Of a DNA stretch of 64,000 nucleotides, positions 24,613-32,555 are shown one piece after another. A model generated the notes under the pieces. It was not told the DNA's origin. It was given only the letters and a program-made list of their open reading frames with translations, and made no database searches. The stretch is taken from the NCBI GenBank assembly GCA_038106185.1, contig JAYODE010000012.1, positions 19,032 through 83,031 of the forward strand, read 5' to 3'. The DNA comes from UBA4582 sp038106185 (GTDB lineage: Bacteria; Pseudomonadota; Gammaproteobacteria; Pseudomonadales; Azotimanducaceae). Position 1 is the first letter of the stretch. Each line of letters opens with the position of its first letter. Position numbers and translations under genes: made by a program.

Positions 24613-25464
24613 TTAGCCGATATATTTCTCTGCGAATTCACGAATACCCGCCGCTGGGTCCCGACCCAACGCCTGCACAGGTACTACCAGTCGCCCTACG
24701 CCACAGTCATGCAAGGCTTGAATGCCGGCGTCACCGCCACTGCCGGTCCACATGCAGGTGATTTCAATCTCATTGATGTCGCGCCCTATCTTGTCACATT
24801 GGACTTTGATCTGATCAAGGTGTTCGGTCAGCACCTTCGGATCACCACTGGGCGCAAACCAACCATTGCCATGCAGCGCGATGCGCTCATGGATCTTGCC
24901 TTTAATACCGCCAATGATGACCGGCAGGGGTGATTGATGGGGTATTGGATAGCTCTTGAAGCCATGCCAGTTGAGAAATTCACTGTCATGCTCAACCACT
25001 TCCCCCGACCACACCTTACGCATCGCCGCCACATAGTCATCGAAGCGTGCGCCGCGCTTTTCAAAGGGTGTGCCCATGGCCACAAACTCTTCGCGCAGCC
25101 AGCCAATGCCAAGCCCCAGCAGCAGCCTTCCGCTGGATAACATGTCCAAACTTGCGGCCTGTTTAGCCAGATACAGCGGATTGGTTTGCGACAGAATATT
25201 AACGCCAGTACCCAGACGCAGCCTGGTTGTGCTAGCGGCAACTGCGGCCAGAGCGATTAAGGGATCCACCAGATTAGTCTCGGGGCTGACCCCCATCTTG
25301 CCTGAGTCGCTGTAAGGGTATTTAGACGCGTAATCGACTGGCACTATAACGTGCTCAAAGGTCCAAACTGATTCAAAACCTACCTCTTCAGAGAGCTGCG
25401 CCAGACCTGTCATCTGCGCCATTGACTGAATGCCGATATTGACCGGTATAAGTCCAAATTTCAT
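24613..25464 (-). CDS. LLM-class (luciferase-like) F420/flavin-dependent oxidoreductase
   Basis: A 283-residue TIM-barrel protein of the bacterial luciferase-like family, of the TIGR03619 type by pattern. It shows VWTFEHV near residue 35, LGTGVNIL, SGRLLLGLGIGWL and RFDDYVAAMRKVW. Members use F420 or FMN, and in gammaproteobacteria FMN is more likely because F420 is generally absent; that is inference. The start (MKFGLIPV) is preceded by GAGGAGTCACCT. The first 33 bases of the gene, with their upstream region, occur again across the 25487-25586 gap. Confidence 0.85.
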   Translation of the reverse strand: MKFGLIPVNIGIQSMAQMTGLAQLSEEVGFESVWTFEHVIVPVDYASKYPYSDSGKMGVSPETNLVDPLIALAAVAASTTRLRLGTGVNILSQTNPLYLAKQAASLDMLSSGRLLLGLGIGWLREEFVAMGTPFEKRGARFDDYVAAMRKVWSGEVVEHDSEFLNWHGFKSYPIPHQSPLPVIIGGIKGKIHERIALHGNGWFAPSGDPKVLTEHLDQIKVQCDKIGRDINEIEITCMWTGSGGDAGIQALHDCGVGRLVVPVQALGRDPAAGIREFAEKYIG

Positions 25465-25641
25465 AGGTGACTCCTCTTCTATTGTCNNNNNNNNNNNNNN
25501 NNNNNNNNNNNNNNNNNNNNNNNNNNNNNNNNNNNNNNNNNNNNNNNNNNNNNNNNNNNNNNNNNNNNNNNNNNNNNNNNNNNNNNGCCGATATTGACCG
25601 GTATAAGTCCAAATTTCATAGGTGACTCCTCTTCTATTGTC
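25432..25641. other. Assembly gap with identical 55-bp flanks
   Basis: Bases 25432-25486 and 25587-25641 are the same 55 bases, separated by 100 N (25487-25586). They contain the start and ribosome-binding site of the LLM gene. An exact 55-base overlap is what two contigs ending in a shared 55-mer would give, so the gap is probably zero-length and 25486 should join 25642. The apparent start of a second gene copy is an artefact unless a true duplication exists. Confidence 0.85.
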
Positions 25642-25826
25642 GGTTTGTGATCATCTGCTTTTAATAGTCAGCTGTCAGTGGACTAAAAGCCGATACCGGA
25701 TGCCATGACCCTAGAGCCTGCCCACCCAGCATAAGCAGCCAATCTGTCAGCGCGAACCTGCCATCTTCGATGCAACCAAGCTTAGCATCAAAAGACTATT
25801 GTGCTTTCTCAAAGCGCTTTAAGTCG

Positions 25827-25858
25827 TTGCAAGCTTTGAGTCTTGCAAGCTTTAAGGC
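25827..25858. repeat. Degenerate tandem repeat, 16-bp unit x2
   Basis: TTGCAAGCTTTGAGTC is followed directly by TTGCAAGCTTTAAGGC in the spacer between the glnS stop (25880) and the LLM gene. The rest of the ~240-bp spacer after the gap shows no gene. Confidence 0.7.
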
Positions 25859-25879
25859 TTTTAAATAGCGCCAGCGCGT

Positions 25880-27562
25880 TCAGTCGTTGTCCGCTTGCTC
25901 TACTTTTGCCCAGCTGTCACGCAGTCCGACGACGCGATTGAAGACCAGCTGCCCTGGCTTGGCGTCCTTGTTATCAAGACAAAAATAACCCTCACGCTCA
26001 AACTGAAATCTTTGTTCTACCGTCGCTGTCGTCAAGCTGGCCTCGACAAAGCCCTGCACTCGAGTTAACGAATCCGGATTCAACAGGTCACGGTAATCCT
26101 GGTCAGAGGCATCAGGAAAGTCGACGGTAAACAGTGGCTCAAAGAGGCGGATTTCTGCCGGCTGATTCAGTGCTGCCGAGACCCAGTGAATGACGCCGCG
26201 GACTTTTCTACCCACGGGATTTTCACCAAGAGTCTCAGGGTCATAGGTACAGCGGAGTTCGATAATTTCTCCGCTCGAGTCTTTGATCACTTGATTGGCT
26301 TTGATGACATATCCATAACGCAGTCGTACCTCGCCATCAGTAACCAGCCGCTTATATTTGCGCCCAGCCGTCTCACGGAAATCGTCTCTATCGATATAGA
26401 CCTCTCGAGTGAAGGGTAGCTGGCGAGTACCCAGCGCCTCGAGCTTTGGATGATTGGCCACGGTCAGTTGCTCAACTTGCCCCTCTGGGAAGTTTTCAAT
26501 CACGACCTTTAATGGCCGCAACACGCCCATGACTCTGGGTGCCTGGTCTTCAAGATCCTCTCGAATGACGCTCTGGAGAAAGGCTAACTCGACATTATTG
26601 TCGCTTTTGGTGACGCCGATTCGACGGCAGAACTCTCGAATAGCCGATGGCGTATAACCGCGCCGGCGCAGACCGGCAATCGTTGGTAATCGAGGGTCAT
26701 CCCAGCCATCAACCAATTGCTCATCGACCAGCTGCTTGAGCTTACGCTTACTCATCACGGTAAATTGCAAATTTAATCGAGAAAATTCGATCTGCTGCGG
26801 GTGGCAAGTGACATCAATGTTGTCCAGCACCCAATCATACAGAGGGCGGTGTGCCTCGAATCCCAAGTCACACAAAGAATGGGTAATGCCCTCCAGTGAG
26901 TCAGAGATACAATGGGTGTAGTCGTACAAAGGATAGATACACCATTGGTCACCGGTCTGGTGATGACGCACATGGCGAATACGATAGATCGCCGGATCTC
27001 GCAGGTTCATGTTGGGCGACGCCATGTCGATCTTTAAACGTAAAACGTGCTCGCCGTCTGCGAATTCACCCGCGCGCATGCGTCGAAACATCGACAGATT
27101 CTCTTCAATCGTTCGATCGCGAAACGGACTGTTTTTGCCGGCAGAGGTCAGGGTGCCGCGAAATTCGCGAATCTGTTCTGCTGACAGAGAATCGACGTAG
27201 GCCTTTCCGTCCTGGATCAATTGCTCGGCAAACTGATAGAGCTGCTCAAAGTAATCAGAGGCGTTACGGATTTCTCGCCATTGAAACCCCAGCCAGCTGA
27301 TATCAGTCTTCATCGACTCCATGAACTCAATGTTTTCCTTGAGCGGATTGGTATCATCGAAGCGCAAAAAGGTTGAGCCGCCAAATTCCTGCGCAATACC
27401 AAAACTCAGGCAGATCGCTTTCGCATGGCCTATATGCAGATAGCCATTCGGTTCTGGCGGAAACCGGGTGACCACTTGTCCGCCGTTTTTACCTGCGGCA
27501 ATATCCTTTTCGATAATGTTGCGAATAAAATTCGGTGGGTATTTCTCAATCTCTTCGTTCAT
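25880..27562 (-). CDS. glnS: Glutaminyl-tRNA synthetase
   Basis: A 560-residue class I aminoacyl-tRNA synthetase attaching Gln to tRNA-Gln in the cytoplasm. PPEPNGYLHIGHAKA holds the HIGH signature near residue 40, and VMSKRKL is the KMSKS-type loop near residue 269. The length matches E. coli GlnS (about 554), and the C-terminal anticodon-binding beta-barrels are present. It lies 37 bp downstream of the TSUP permease on the same strand and may be co-transcribed with it. Confidence 0.97.
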   Translation of the reverse strand: MNEEIEKYPPNFIRNIIEKDIAAGKNGGQVVTRFPPEPNGYLHIGHAKAICLSFGIAQEFGGSTFLRFDDTNPLKENIEFMESMKTDISWLGFQWREIRNASDYFEQLYQFAEQLIQDGKAYVDSLSAEQIREFRGTLTSAGKNSPFRDRTIEENLSMFRRMRAGEFADGEHVLRLKIDMASPNMNLRDPAIYRIRHVRHHQTGDQWCIYPLYDYTHCISDSLEGITHSLCDLGFEAHRPLYDWVLDNIDVTCHPQQIEFSRLNLQFTVMSKRKLKQLVDEQLVDGWDDPRLPTIAGLRRRGYTPSAIREFCRRIGVTKSDNNVELAFLQSVIREDLEDQAPRVMGVLRPLKVVIENFPEGQVEQLTVANHPKLEALGTRQLPFTREVYIDRDDFRETAGRKYKRLVTDGEVRLRYGYVIKANQVIKDSSGEIIELRCTYDPETLGENPVGRKVRGVIHWVSAALNQPAEIRLFEPLFTVDFPDASDQDYRDLLNPDSLTRVQGFVEASLTTATVEQRFQFEREGYFCLDNKDAKPGQLVFNRVVGLRDSWAKVEQADND

Positions 27563-27599
27563 GTTGTTGGTTTCATTCTGGCCATCTGAAGATGGCGGA

Positions 27600-28370
27600 T
27601 TAATCGATGATGAGTGCCCCGGCGCAAGTCAGAGTCACCATAACAAAAAGCAGCCATTTTAACGTGTTCTGGGGCACACTCACCGCAAATTTCACGCTGA
27701 GGCTCGCCCCTGCCACCATTCCAGCGGCTAGTATCAAACCTGGCACCCAGAGCACCTGGTCGCGGCTGATAAAAACGGCCAGTGCTACGATACTGAATGC
27801 GGCAGTACAGACCAATTTTAAGGCGTTCGTACGCACCAGATCATAGCGCAAACCTCCTGCCAGCGCGGCGATTAAGATGAACCCAACGCCAGCCTGAACG
27901 AAACCGCCGTAGACGCCGGCGCCAAACAACATCAGGACCGCTGTCGGTTTCTCAAAAACCTTGTAAGGCTGAGTCCCAGGTGCAGGGATTACCGCAGCAG
28001 GCTTGATTAACATGACCAGCGCCAAGCCCACCATCGTCACAAGGAGTGTCGGCTTCAACAACCATAAGGGCAGATAGGATGCGAGCATCGACCCCACCAA
28101 AGCGCCCAGAAGTGTGGGTACCAACACAGGACCTATGGCGCCAGAATCGAGTTTATTTTGATCCTTGAAGCCTTTAATGCCGGTGAGAGACTGCAACAGA
28201 ACGCCCACTCGATTCGTTGCATTGGCGATGTCTGCGGGCATACCTAACATCATCAATGCCGGTAGCGTCAGCATGGAGCCACCGCCCGCCAGTGTATTAA
28301 TGAAGCCGCCGATTAGTCCTGCCGCCAACAATGCTGAGATGCCGGTGATACTCAAAGCGTCCAAAATCAT
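27600..28370 (-). CDS. TSUP (TauE/SafE) family membrane permease
   Basis: A 256-residue inner-membrane protein with about eight hydrophobic segments. It begins with the family repeat pattern GLIGGFINTLAGGGSMLTLP, and the second half repeats GVYGGFVQAGVGF. TSUP proteins export or import sulfite, sulfonates or other organic anions. ATG at 28370 is preferred over a TTG at 28379. The sulfur context (sulfite reductase and metH within 10 kb) makes sulfite or a sulfonate an attractive but unproven substrate. Confidence 0.85.
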   Translation of the reverse strand: MILDALSITGISALLAAGLIGGFINTLAGGGSMLTLPALMMLGMPADIANATNRVGVLLQSLTGIKGFKDQNKLDSGAIGPVLVPTLLGALVGSMLASYLPLWLLKPTLLVTMVGLALVMLIKPAAVIPAPGTQPYKVFEKPTAVLMLFGAGVYGGFVQAGVGFILIAALAGGLRYDLVRTNALKLVCTAAFSIVALAVFISRDQVLWVPGLILAAGMVAGASLSVKFAVSVPQNTLKWLLFVMVTLTCAGALIID

Positions 28371-28568
28371 TCGCCACAACGAGATAGAGAAAGCGCATGG
28401 TATGCGCGGCGCTCAGAAAGTCAATGTTGGCGGCGCAATTCGCCCGCCTATAAGCGCGGCCTGTCATTGCTGCGCAGTAGAGCTGTTTTTAATTATTTCA
28501 TATAAACAAGGGTATACGACATTAAACTCGAATTTATCTAACATATCGAAACAGTCTGGAGAAAGGGA

Positions 28569-29510
28569 TCAGGGCGCATAAACAGGGACCTGGTCGCGGT
28601 CAATCTGATAGAGTTCGCCCTCTTCATTACCAATCATCAAGCGCTCGTTGGAGACCCAGGTCACCGCCTCAACCTGCTTGACTTGCCGTCTTGGTAACGG
28701 CAGCCGATAAGCCCTGCTGGATAACCACTTGTCATCTGTCGAGGGTTTTTCGAAAAGCCAAAGATCCGTGTAGCAGATTACCGCCAGAAAGCGACCGTCT
28801 GGCGAGACTTCGGCGCCAGTTGCAACCGCCAGCTCGTCGCTGGCATCGACTCGAGTCAGCAGATTAACGCGATCGGTATATTGGGTATCCAGTCGATAGA
28901 GGACTGCGCCAACCTCAAATTTATCAATCTTGCCGGTTTCACGGTGCTTGGTGATGAAATACAGTTTACCGTCTGCGAAAAACAAAGCCTCACTGTCGAA
29001 GTGCCAGCGCCTGGCCGGATACTCTGTTTGCTCAGGATAGCGAACCGGCAGAAAGCTGAGTGGTCGCGTAAGCTCCACTGCGCGCGGGTTAGGCTCCACA
29101 ATCACATAGACACCCAGGTCTCGGCGCGCATTACCATTGTTGCCCATGTCTGCGACATACAGCACATCTTCGCCGATAGCGATATCTTCCCAGTCTACGT
29201 TCGCCGCCACAGCGATGGGCAATCCAGGCCAAGGCTGCTTGCCAACTTCAACCGCTTCGCCATGAAAGTATCGCGTCAAAAACCTTGGAAAGATAATCTT
29301 CCCCTGCCCGTCAAGCGCAAACAACCTTGGTTGATCACCACTGTCATTGTGGGCCCAATATACATCTTCAAACTGCCGACTCTTGACGATGCCGCTCAGT
29401 TCATTCAGGGCGCTGAAGCGAATTGGTGTTGGACTGCCGAGCACCGACTCAGCGATTGCCAAACTCGACCACCCAAGGCTCGCGATAACGAATAGATGCC
29501 TGAGATACAT
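28569..29510 (-). CDS. Secreted beta-propeller-like protein of unknown function
   Basis: A 313-residue protein with a signal peptide (MYLRHLF ... SSLAIA-ES, cleavage near residue 20). An ATG at 29510 with GGAGTTTAC just upstream fixes the start, while the frame extends to 29597. The mature part contains NELSGIV, VYWAHNDSGDQ, DWEDIA, YVADMGNNG and HFDSEALFF. This is a pattern seen in exported proteins of unknown role with a calcium-propeller or NHL-like look. There is no catalytic motif I can name. It stands alone on the minus strand. Confidence 0.75.
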   Translation of the reverse strand: MYLRHLFVIASLGWSSLAIAESVLGSPTPIRFSALNELSGIVKSRQFEDVYWAHNDSGDQPRLFALDGQGKIIFPRFLTRYFHGEAVEVGKQPWPGLPIAVAANVDWEDIAIGEDVLYVADMGNNGNARRDLGVYVIVEPNPRAVELTRPLSFLPVRYPEQTEYPARRWHFDSEALFFADGKLYFITKHRETGKIDKFEVGAVLYRLDTQYTDRVNLLTRVDASDELAVATGAEVSPDGRFLAVICYTDLWLFEKPSTDDKWLSSRAYRLPLPRRQVKQVEAVTWVSNERLMIGNEEGELYQIDRDQVPVYAP

Positions 29511-29719
29511 GTAAACTCCTTGCCGATAAAAGCCTGAGCAACCCGCTCCAGGCTGCCACGCAGTATAACGTTCGCGCGCAAAAAACACTTGCATCATGAC
29601 AAGAGGCCGCTATCATGACCGGCATGAACCAAATCGCCAACCTCATAGCAGCACCAGGCACTCGCCGACCTTTTGGTCGACCCGCAGGTGTGTCTGCGCT
29701 GGCCGTTCACGGCTTGGTT

Positions 29720-29764
29720 GCCCAGCGTATTGACGCCCAGCGTATTGACGCCCAGCGTATTGAC
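29720..29764. repeat. Tandem repeat, 15-bp unit x3
   Basis: Three perfect copies of GCCCAGCGTATTGAC lie upstream of the DAHP synthase leader. Each unit ends in TATTGAC, so three TTGAC (-35-like) sequences are spaced 15 bp apart, followed by GCC. No good -10 box was found at the standard distance. Confidence 0.9.
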
Positions 29765-29818
29765 GCCAAGAGTTTGGGAGCGTGGAAAAGGAATACCAAC
29801 AAGAAGATCCAGGATCTG

Positions 29819-29848
29819 ATGTATTTCTTTAACTATAATAATTGCTAG
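29819..29848 (+). CDS. Putative aromatic-rich leader peptide (9 residues)
   Basis: A nine-codon ORF encodes Met-Tyr-Phe-Phe-Asn-Tyr-Asn-Asn-Cys, so four of nine residues are Tyr or Phe. AGGA precedes the ATG by four bases. It sits 42 bases upstream of a strong terminator hairpin and 163 bases before DAHP synthase. Aromatic codons followed by a terminator are the layout of pheA-type attenuation. The same frame is open back to 29615 as a 77-codon ORF through the tandem repeat, which looks non-coding. Confidence 0.5.
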   Translation: MYFFNYNNC

Positions 29849-29867
29849 AGCGCTTAATACTGAATTA

Positions 29868-29883
29868 GGCGGTCAAGACCGCC
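29868..29883 (+). promoter_or_regulatory. Hairpin between leader peptide and terminator
   Basis: GGCGGTC and GACCGCC form a perfect 7-bp inverted repeat with a 2-nt loop (in practice 6 bp with four). It could be the pause or 1:2 structure of an attenuator. A clean antiterminator pairing excluding the downstream hairpin was not found by eye. Confidence 0.5.
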
Positions 29884-29889
29884 GACGAG

Positions 29890-29929
29890 AAACCCCGATT
29901 GGCGCCGCTGGATCGGGGTTTTTTTTTAT
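29890..29929 (+). terminator. Intrinsic terminator (attenuator) upstream of DAHP synthase
   Basis: A 10-bp perfect stem (AAACCCCGAT / ATCGGGGTTT) with a 12-nt loop is followed by an uninterrupted T-run and a second T cluster. There is no substantial plus-strand gene ahead of it, only the leader ORF, and the aro gene begins 83-85 bases later. Confidence 0.88.
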
Positions 29930-30011
29930 TTTTTGATGAGCGTGTTGACTGATATTTAGAGTTTTAAATTCCTCGAGTGAAGAGACAGGATCTGCGGATC
30001 AGGAAATCGAT

Positions 30012-31118
30012 ATGACCAATGTAGTAGTGGACGATCTTAACGTGCTAAGTGAACAAACCCTGATGACGCCCAACGAGCTGAAAAAGTTGATTCCTGCCTC
30101 GAGTCAGGCGCTTGCGACCGTCGCCAACGGTCGCTTAACCATCAAGGAGATCCTGGAGCACAAGGATCCTCGTCTGTTCGTGATCGTCGGGCCCTGCTCG
30201 ATTCACGACATGGAAGCCGCAATGGAGTATGCGCATCGACTGAAATTGCTCGCTGAGGAGGTGCAGGACAGTCTTGTTCTGGTCATGCGAGTCTACTTTG
30301 AGAAACCTCGAACGACGATCGGCTGGAAGGGTTTTATCAACGATCCCTACATGAACGATTCATTTGCCATACAGGACGGCCTAAAGCTGGCCAGAAAACT
30401 GCTGGTTGATCTCGCTGAGATGGGTATTCCAACTTCTACCGAGGCGCTTGATCCGGTCTCTCCCCAATATCTGCAGGACATGATCAGCTGGAGCGCTATC
30501 GGTGCGCGCACCACCGAGTCACAGACTCATCGAGAAATGGCCAGCGGTCTGTCTTCCGCTGTAGGTTTTAAAAATGGTACCGATGGTGGTCTGGCCGTCG
30601 CTATCAATGCGTTACAGTCAGTTTCAGCGCCCCATCGGTTCCTGGGTATCAACCATGAGGGTCAGGTCGCCGTCATTCGAACCCGCGGCAACCAACATGC
30701 ACACATTGTGCTTCGAGGCGGCGGCGGCAATACCAATTACGATTCGGTCAATGTCGCGGTCTGTGAGCAGGCGTTGACGAAGGCGGGTATTGAGGCCAAT
30801 ATCATGATCGACTGCAGTCATGCCAATTCATCAAAGAATTACGCGCTTCAGCCCCTCGTCATGGAGAACGTCGCTAACCAGATCGTCGAGGGTAACCGCT
30901 CTATCGTCGGTCTGATGGTCGAAAGTAACCTGAACGCCGGCAATCAGTCGATTCCCAGTGACTTGAAGGATCTGCAGTATGGCGTTTCTGTCACTGACGC
31001 CTGCGTTGACTGGGCATCGACTGAGTCGATGATTCGCGGCCTTCGAGATAGAGTCAAAGCCCATCTACCGCAACGTCAAGCACATCGCGATATTTCGGCT
31101 GCGGCGAAATCGGCCTGA
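30012..31118 (+). CDS. aroF/aroG/aroH: 3-deoxy-7-phosphoheptulonate (DAHP) synthase, type I
   Basis: A 368-residue cytoplasmic enzyme joining PEP and erythrose-4-phosphate, the first step to Phe, Tyr and Trp. Seen: VIVGPCSIHD at ~57 (metal-binding Cys in GPCS), KPRTTIGWKG at ~97, GARTTESQTHRE, GFKNGTDG, LRGGGGNTNYD and DCSHANS, all hallmarks of the AroF/G/H class. Which isoform (Tyr-, Phe- or Trp-inhibited) cannot be read reliably. The start has AGGAAATCGAT before ATG. Upstream lies a Phe/Tyr-rich leader and terminator, which argues for Phe and/or Tyr control. Confidence 0.95.
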   Translation: MTNVVVDDLNVLSEQTLMTPNELKKLIPASSQALATVANGRLTIKEILEHKDPRLFVIVGPCSIHDMEAAMEYAHRLKLLAEEVQDSLVLVMRVYFEKPRTTIGWKGFINDPYMNDSFAIQDGLKLARKLLVDLAEMGIPTSTEALDPVSPQYLQDMISWSAIGARTTESQTHREMASGLSSAVGFKNGTDGGLAVAINALQSVSAPHRFLGINHEGQVAVIRTRGNQHAHIVLRGGGGNTNYDSVNVAVCEQALTKAGIEANIMIDCSHANSSKNYALQPLVMENVANQIVEGNRSIVGLMVESNLNAGNQSIPSDLKDLQYGVSVTDACVDWASTESMIRGLRDRVKAHLPQRQAHRDISAAAKSA

Positions 31119-31123
31119 TCAGC

Positions 31124-31696
31124 ATGCCACCCTGGGAGATCTACCTGGATGTCGATGGTGTCTGCGCGGACTTCATTCGACCGGCGCTAGACCTTATTGG
31201 CCTTGAGCCGAACGCGGTCCTGCACCGCTGGGCCCATGAGTTTGCTGGTCACTTCTATCCCGAACCCCTCATTGGCATGCCACGAGAGATTTTTTTTGGC
31301 GAAATAGATGCCCATGGCGCCGACTTCTGGCGCAATCTGCCAGCTTATCCCTGGTTTCTGGAGATGCATGAAGCCCTGTCAAAATTGGGGCATGTCGTCT
31401 TTCTGACCGCGCCTACGGGCTTTCCCGACTGTCTTGCCGGCAAATACCAATGGCTTTGTGATCGTTTTGGCCCCGGGTACACAGATTGCATCTTCACCGG
31501 CCATAAAGACCGTCTTGCCCACTCAGGTGCCATTCTGATCGATGACAGTGATAGCAATATCTCCGCGTTTAACCAAAGGGGCGGGATAGGCGTGACATTT
31601 CCTCAGTTCTGGAACCTTGGTGGACAACAGCAGGACCCAGCGGGTGTTATTATCCAGCAGGTCACGCACATCATCGCTAGTCGATCAAACCAGTAA
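31124..31696 (+). CDS. HAD-superfamily 5'(3')-deoxyribonucleotidase-like protein (NT5C)
   Basis: A 190-residue HAD phosphatase. DVDGV at residues 9-13 gives the nucleophile and acid Asp pair, FLTAPT is motif II, and ILIDDSDSN is the motif IV acidic cluster. The short cap and the DDSDSNI ending match the NT5C/5'-nucleotidase type C family that removes phosphate from pyrimidine (deoxy)nucleotides. It starts five bases after the DAHP synthase stop, so the two are almost certainly co-transcribed. A functional link is not obvious. Confidence 0.82.
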   Translation: MPPWEIYLDVDGVCADFIRPALDLIGLEPNAVLHRWAHEFAGHFYPEPLIGMPREIFFGEIDAHGADFWRNLPAYPWFLEMHEALSKLGHVVFLTAPTGFPDCLAGKYQWLCDRFGPGYTDCIFTGHKDRLAHSGAILIDDSDSNISAFNQRGGIGVTFPQFWNLGGQQQDPAGVIIQQVTHIIASRSNQ

Positions 31697-31753
31697 GCAA
31701 CAGGCAGATACGCTGGGCACCACGAAACCTTGGCGTTAAAGCAACAGCAGCGG

Positions 31754-32329
31754 CTAGAAATACGCGTTTTCTGTCACTGAGTGATCAGTCACATCCCTGA
31801 CGGCTGTCAGCTCTGGTATCAGTTCCAGTAACGTCTTCTCGACGCCATCCTTAAGGGTCATGTCAACCATTCCACAGCCCTGGCAGCCGCCGCCGAACTG
31901 CAATATCGCGATATTCATGTCGACTACCTCAACGAGGCTAACGTTACCGCCGTGGCTTGCCAGAGATGGGTTTACCTGGCTGTGCAGTACATAATTGATC
32001 CTATCCTCGATGGGACTATCATCGGAAACTTTGGGTACCTTGGCATTGGGCGCCTTAATCGTCAGCTGCCCGCCCATCTTGTCCTTGGCATAGTCAACTA
32101 ACGCGTCTGCAAGAAAAGGCTTGCTGCGACCATCGATCCATGCGCCAAAGCCCGTATACTCGATCTTCTCGTCTGTAGCCTGCTGCTCACCTGGTTTACA
32201 GTAGGCTATGCAGGTCTCAGCCAATGGGGTGCCGGGATCAGAGATAAATATGCGAATATCGTTGGCATCGTCTTGTTTGGATAGCAAACTGACCAGGTAT
32301 TCCTGGGCGGCTGGAGTGATTTCGACCAT
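31754..32329 (-). CDS. nfuA: Fe/S biogenesis protein NfuA
   Basis: A 191-residue iron-sulfur carrier, the same length as the E. coli protein. The N-terminal degenerate A-type domain (lacking the A-type cysteines) is followed by a Nfu domain with the cluster-binding CxxC in GGGCQGCGM. It delivers 4Fe-4S clusters to client enzymes, especially under iron or oxidative stress. ATG at 32329 (MVEITPAAQ) is chosen over an ATG at 32362 because it matches family length and start. The Fe-S sulfite reductase 5 kb away is a plausible client. Confidence 0.93.
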   Translation of the reverse strand: MVEITPAAQEYLVSLLSKQDDANDIRIFISDPGTPLAETCIAYCKPGEQQATDEKIEYTGFGAWIDGRSKPFLADALVDYAKDKMGGQLTIKAPNAKVPKVSDDSPIEDRINYVLHSQVNPSLASHGGNVSLVEVVDMNIAILQFGGGCQGCGMVDMTLKDGVEKTLLELIPELTAVRDVTDHSVTENAYF

Positions 32330-32451
32330 GACCGAATCCGTGCGCAAGTAGGTAGAGCGCAAGTTTAAACATACCTTGCCTGGTGATCAATGGGCGGCGT
32401 CCTAAGTCTCTGCTTTTCAATGATTTTTACTGGCATTATTTGGCGAGTATC

Positions 32452-32490
32452 AAGATGAAGTAGATTCATCTTGGCCAGTGAAGAACTTCA
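32452..32490 (+). promoter_or_regulatory. Tandem MetR-type palindromes upstream of metH
   Basis: TGAA-N5-TTCA at 32456-32468 sits inside a longer perfect inverted repeat (AAGATGAA / TTCATCTT, 5-bp centre). A second TGAA-N4-TTCA follows at 32479-32490. TGAA-N5-TTCA is the known MetR operator consensus, and metH is a MetR target in enterobacteria. The site is about 70-100 bases before the metH start. Confidence 0.65.
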
Positions 32491-32555
32491 AACCGGGTTG
32501 CCTCAAGTCCTGCTAAACTCCGCAACCTTCAATCACCGCTTCGAATCCTAACACC

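Noticed and set aside
25388..25612. Second copy of the LLM oxidoreductase start across the gap
   Set aside because: It depends on 100 N and on an exact 55-bp duplicate that is best explained as a contig overlap.
29615..29848. 77-codon frame upstream of DAHP synthase
   Set aside because: It runs through a perfect 15-bp tandem repeat and has unconvincing composition; the last nine codons alone make better sense as a leader peptide.
32363..32555. Cobalamin or SAH riboswitch before metH
   Set aside because: No B12-box-like or SAH-riboswitch-like conserved core was seen; the palindromes fit a MetR operator better.
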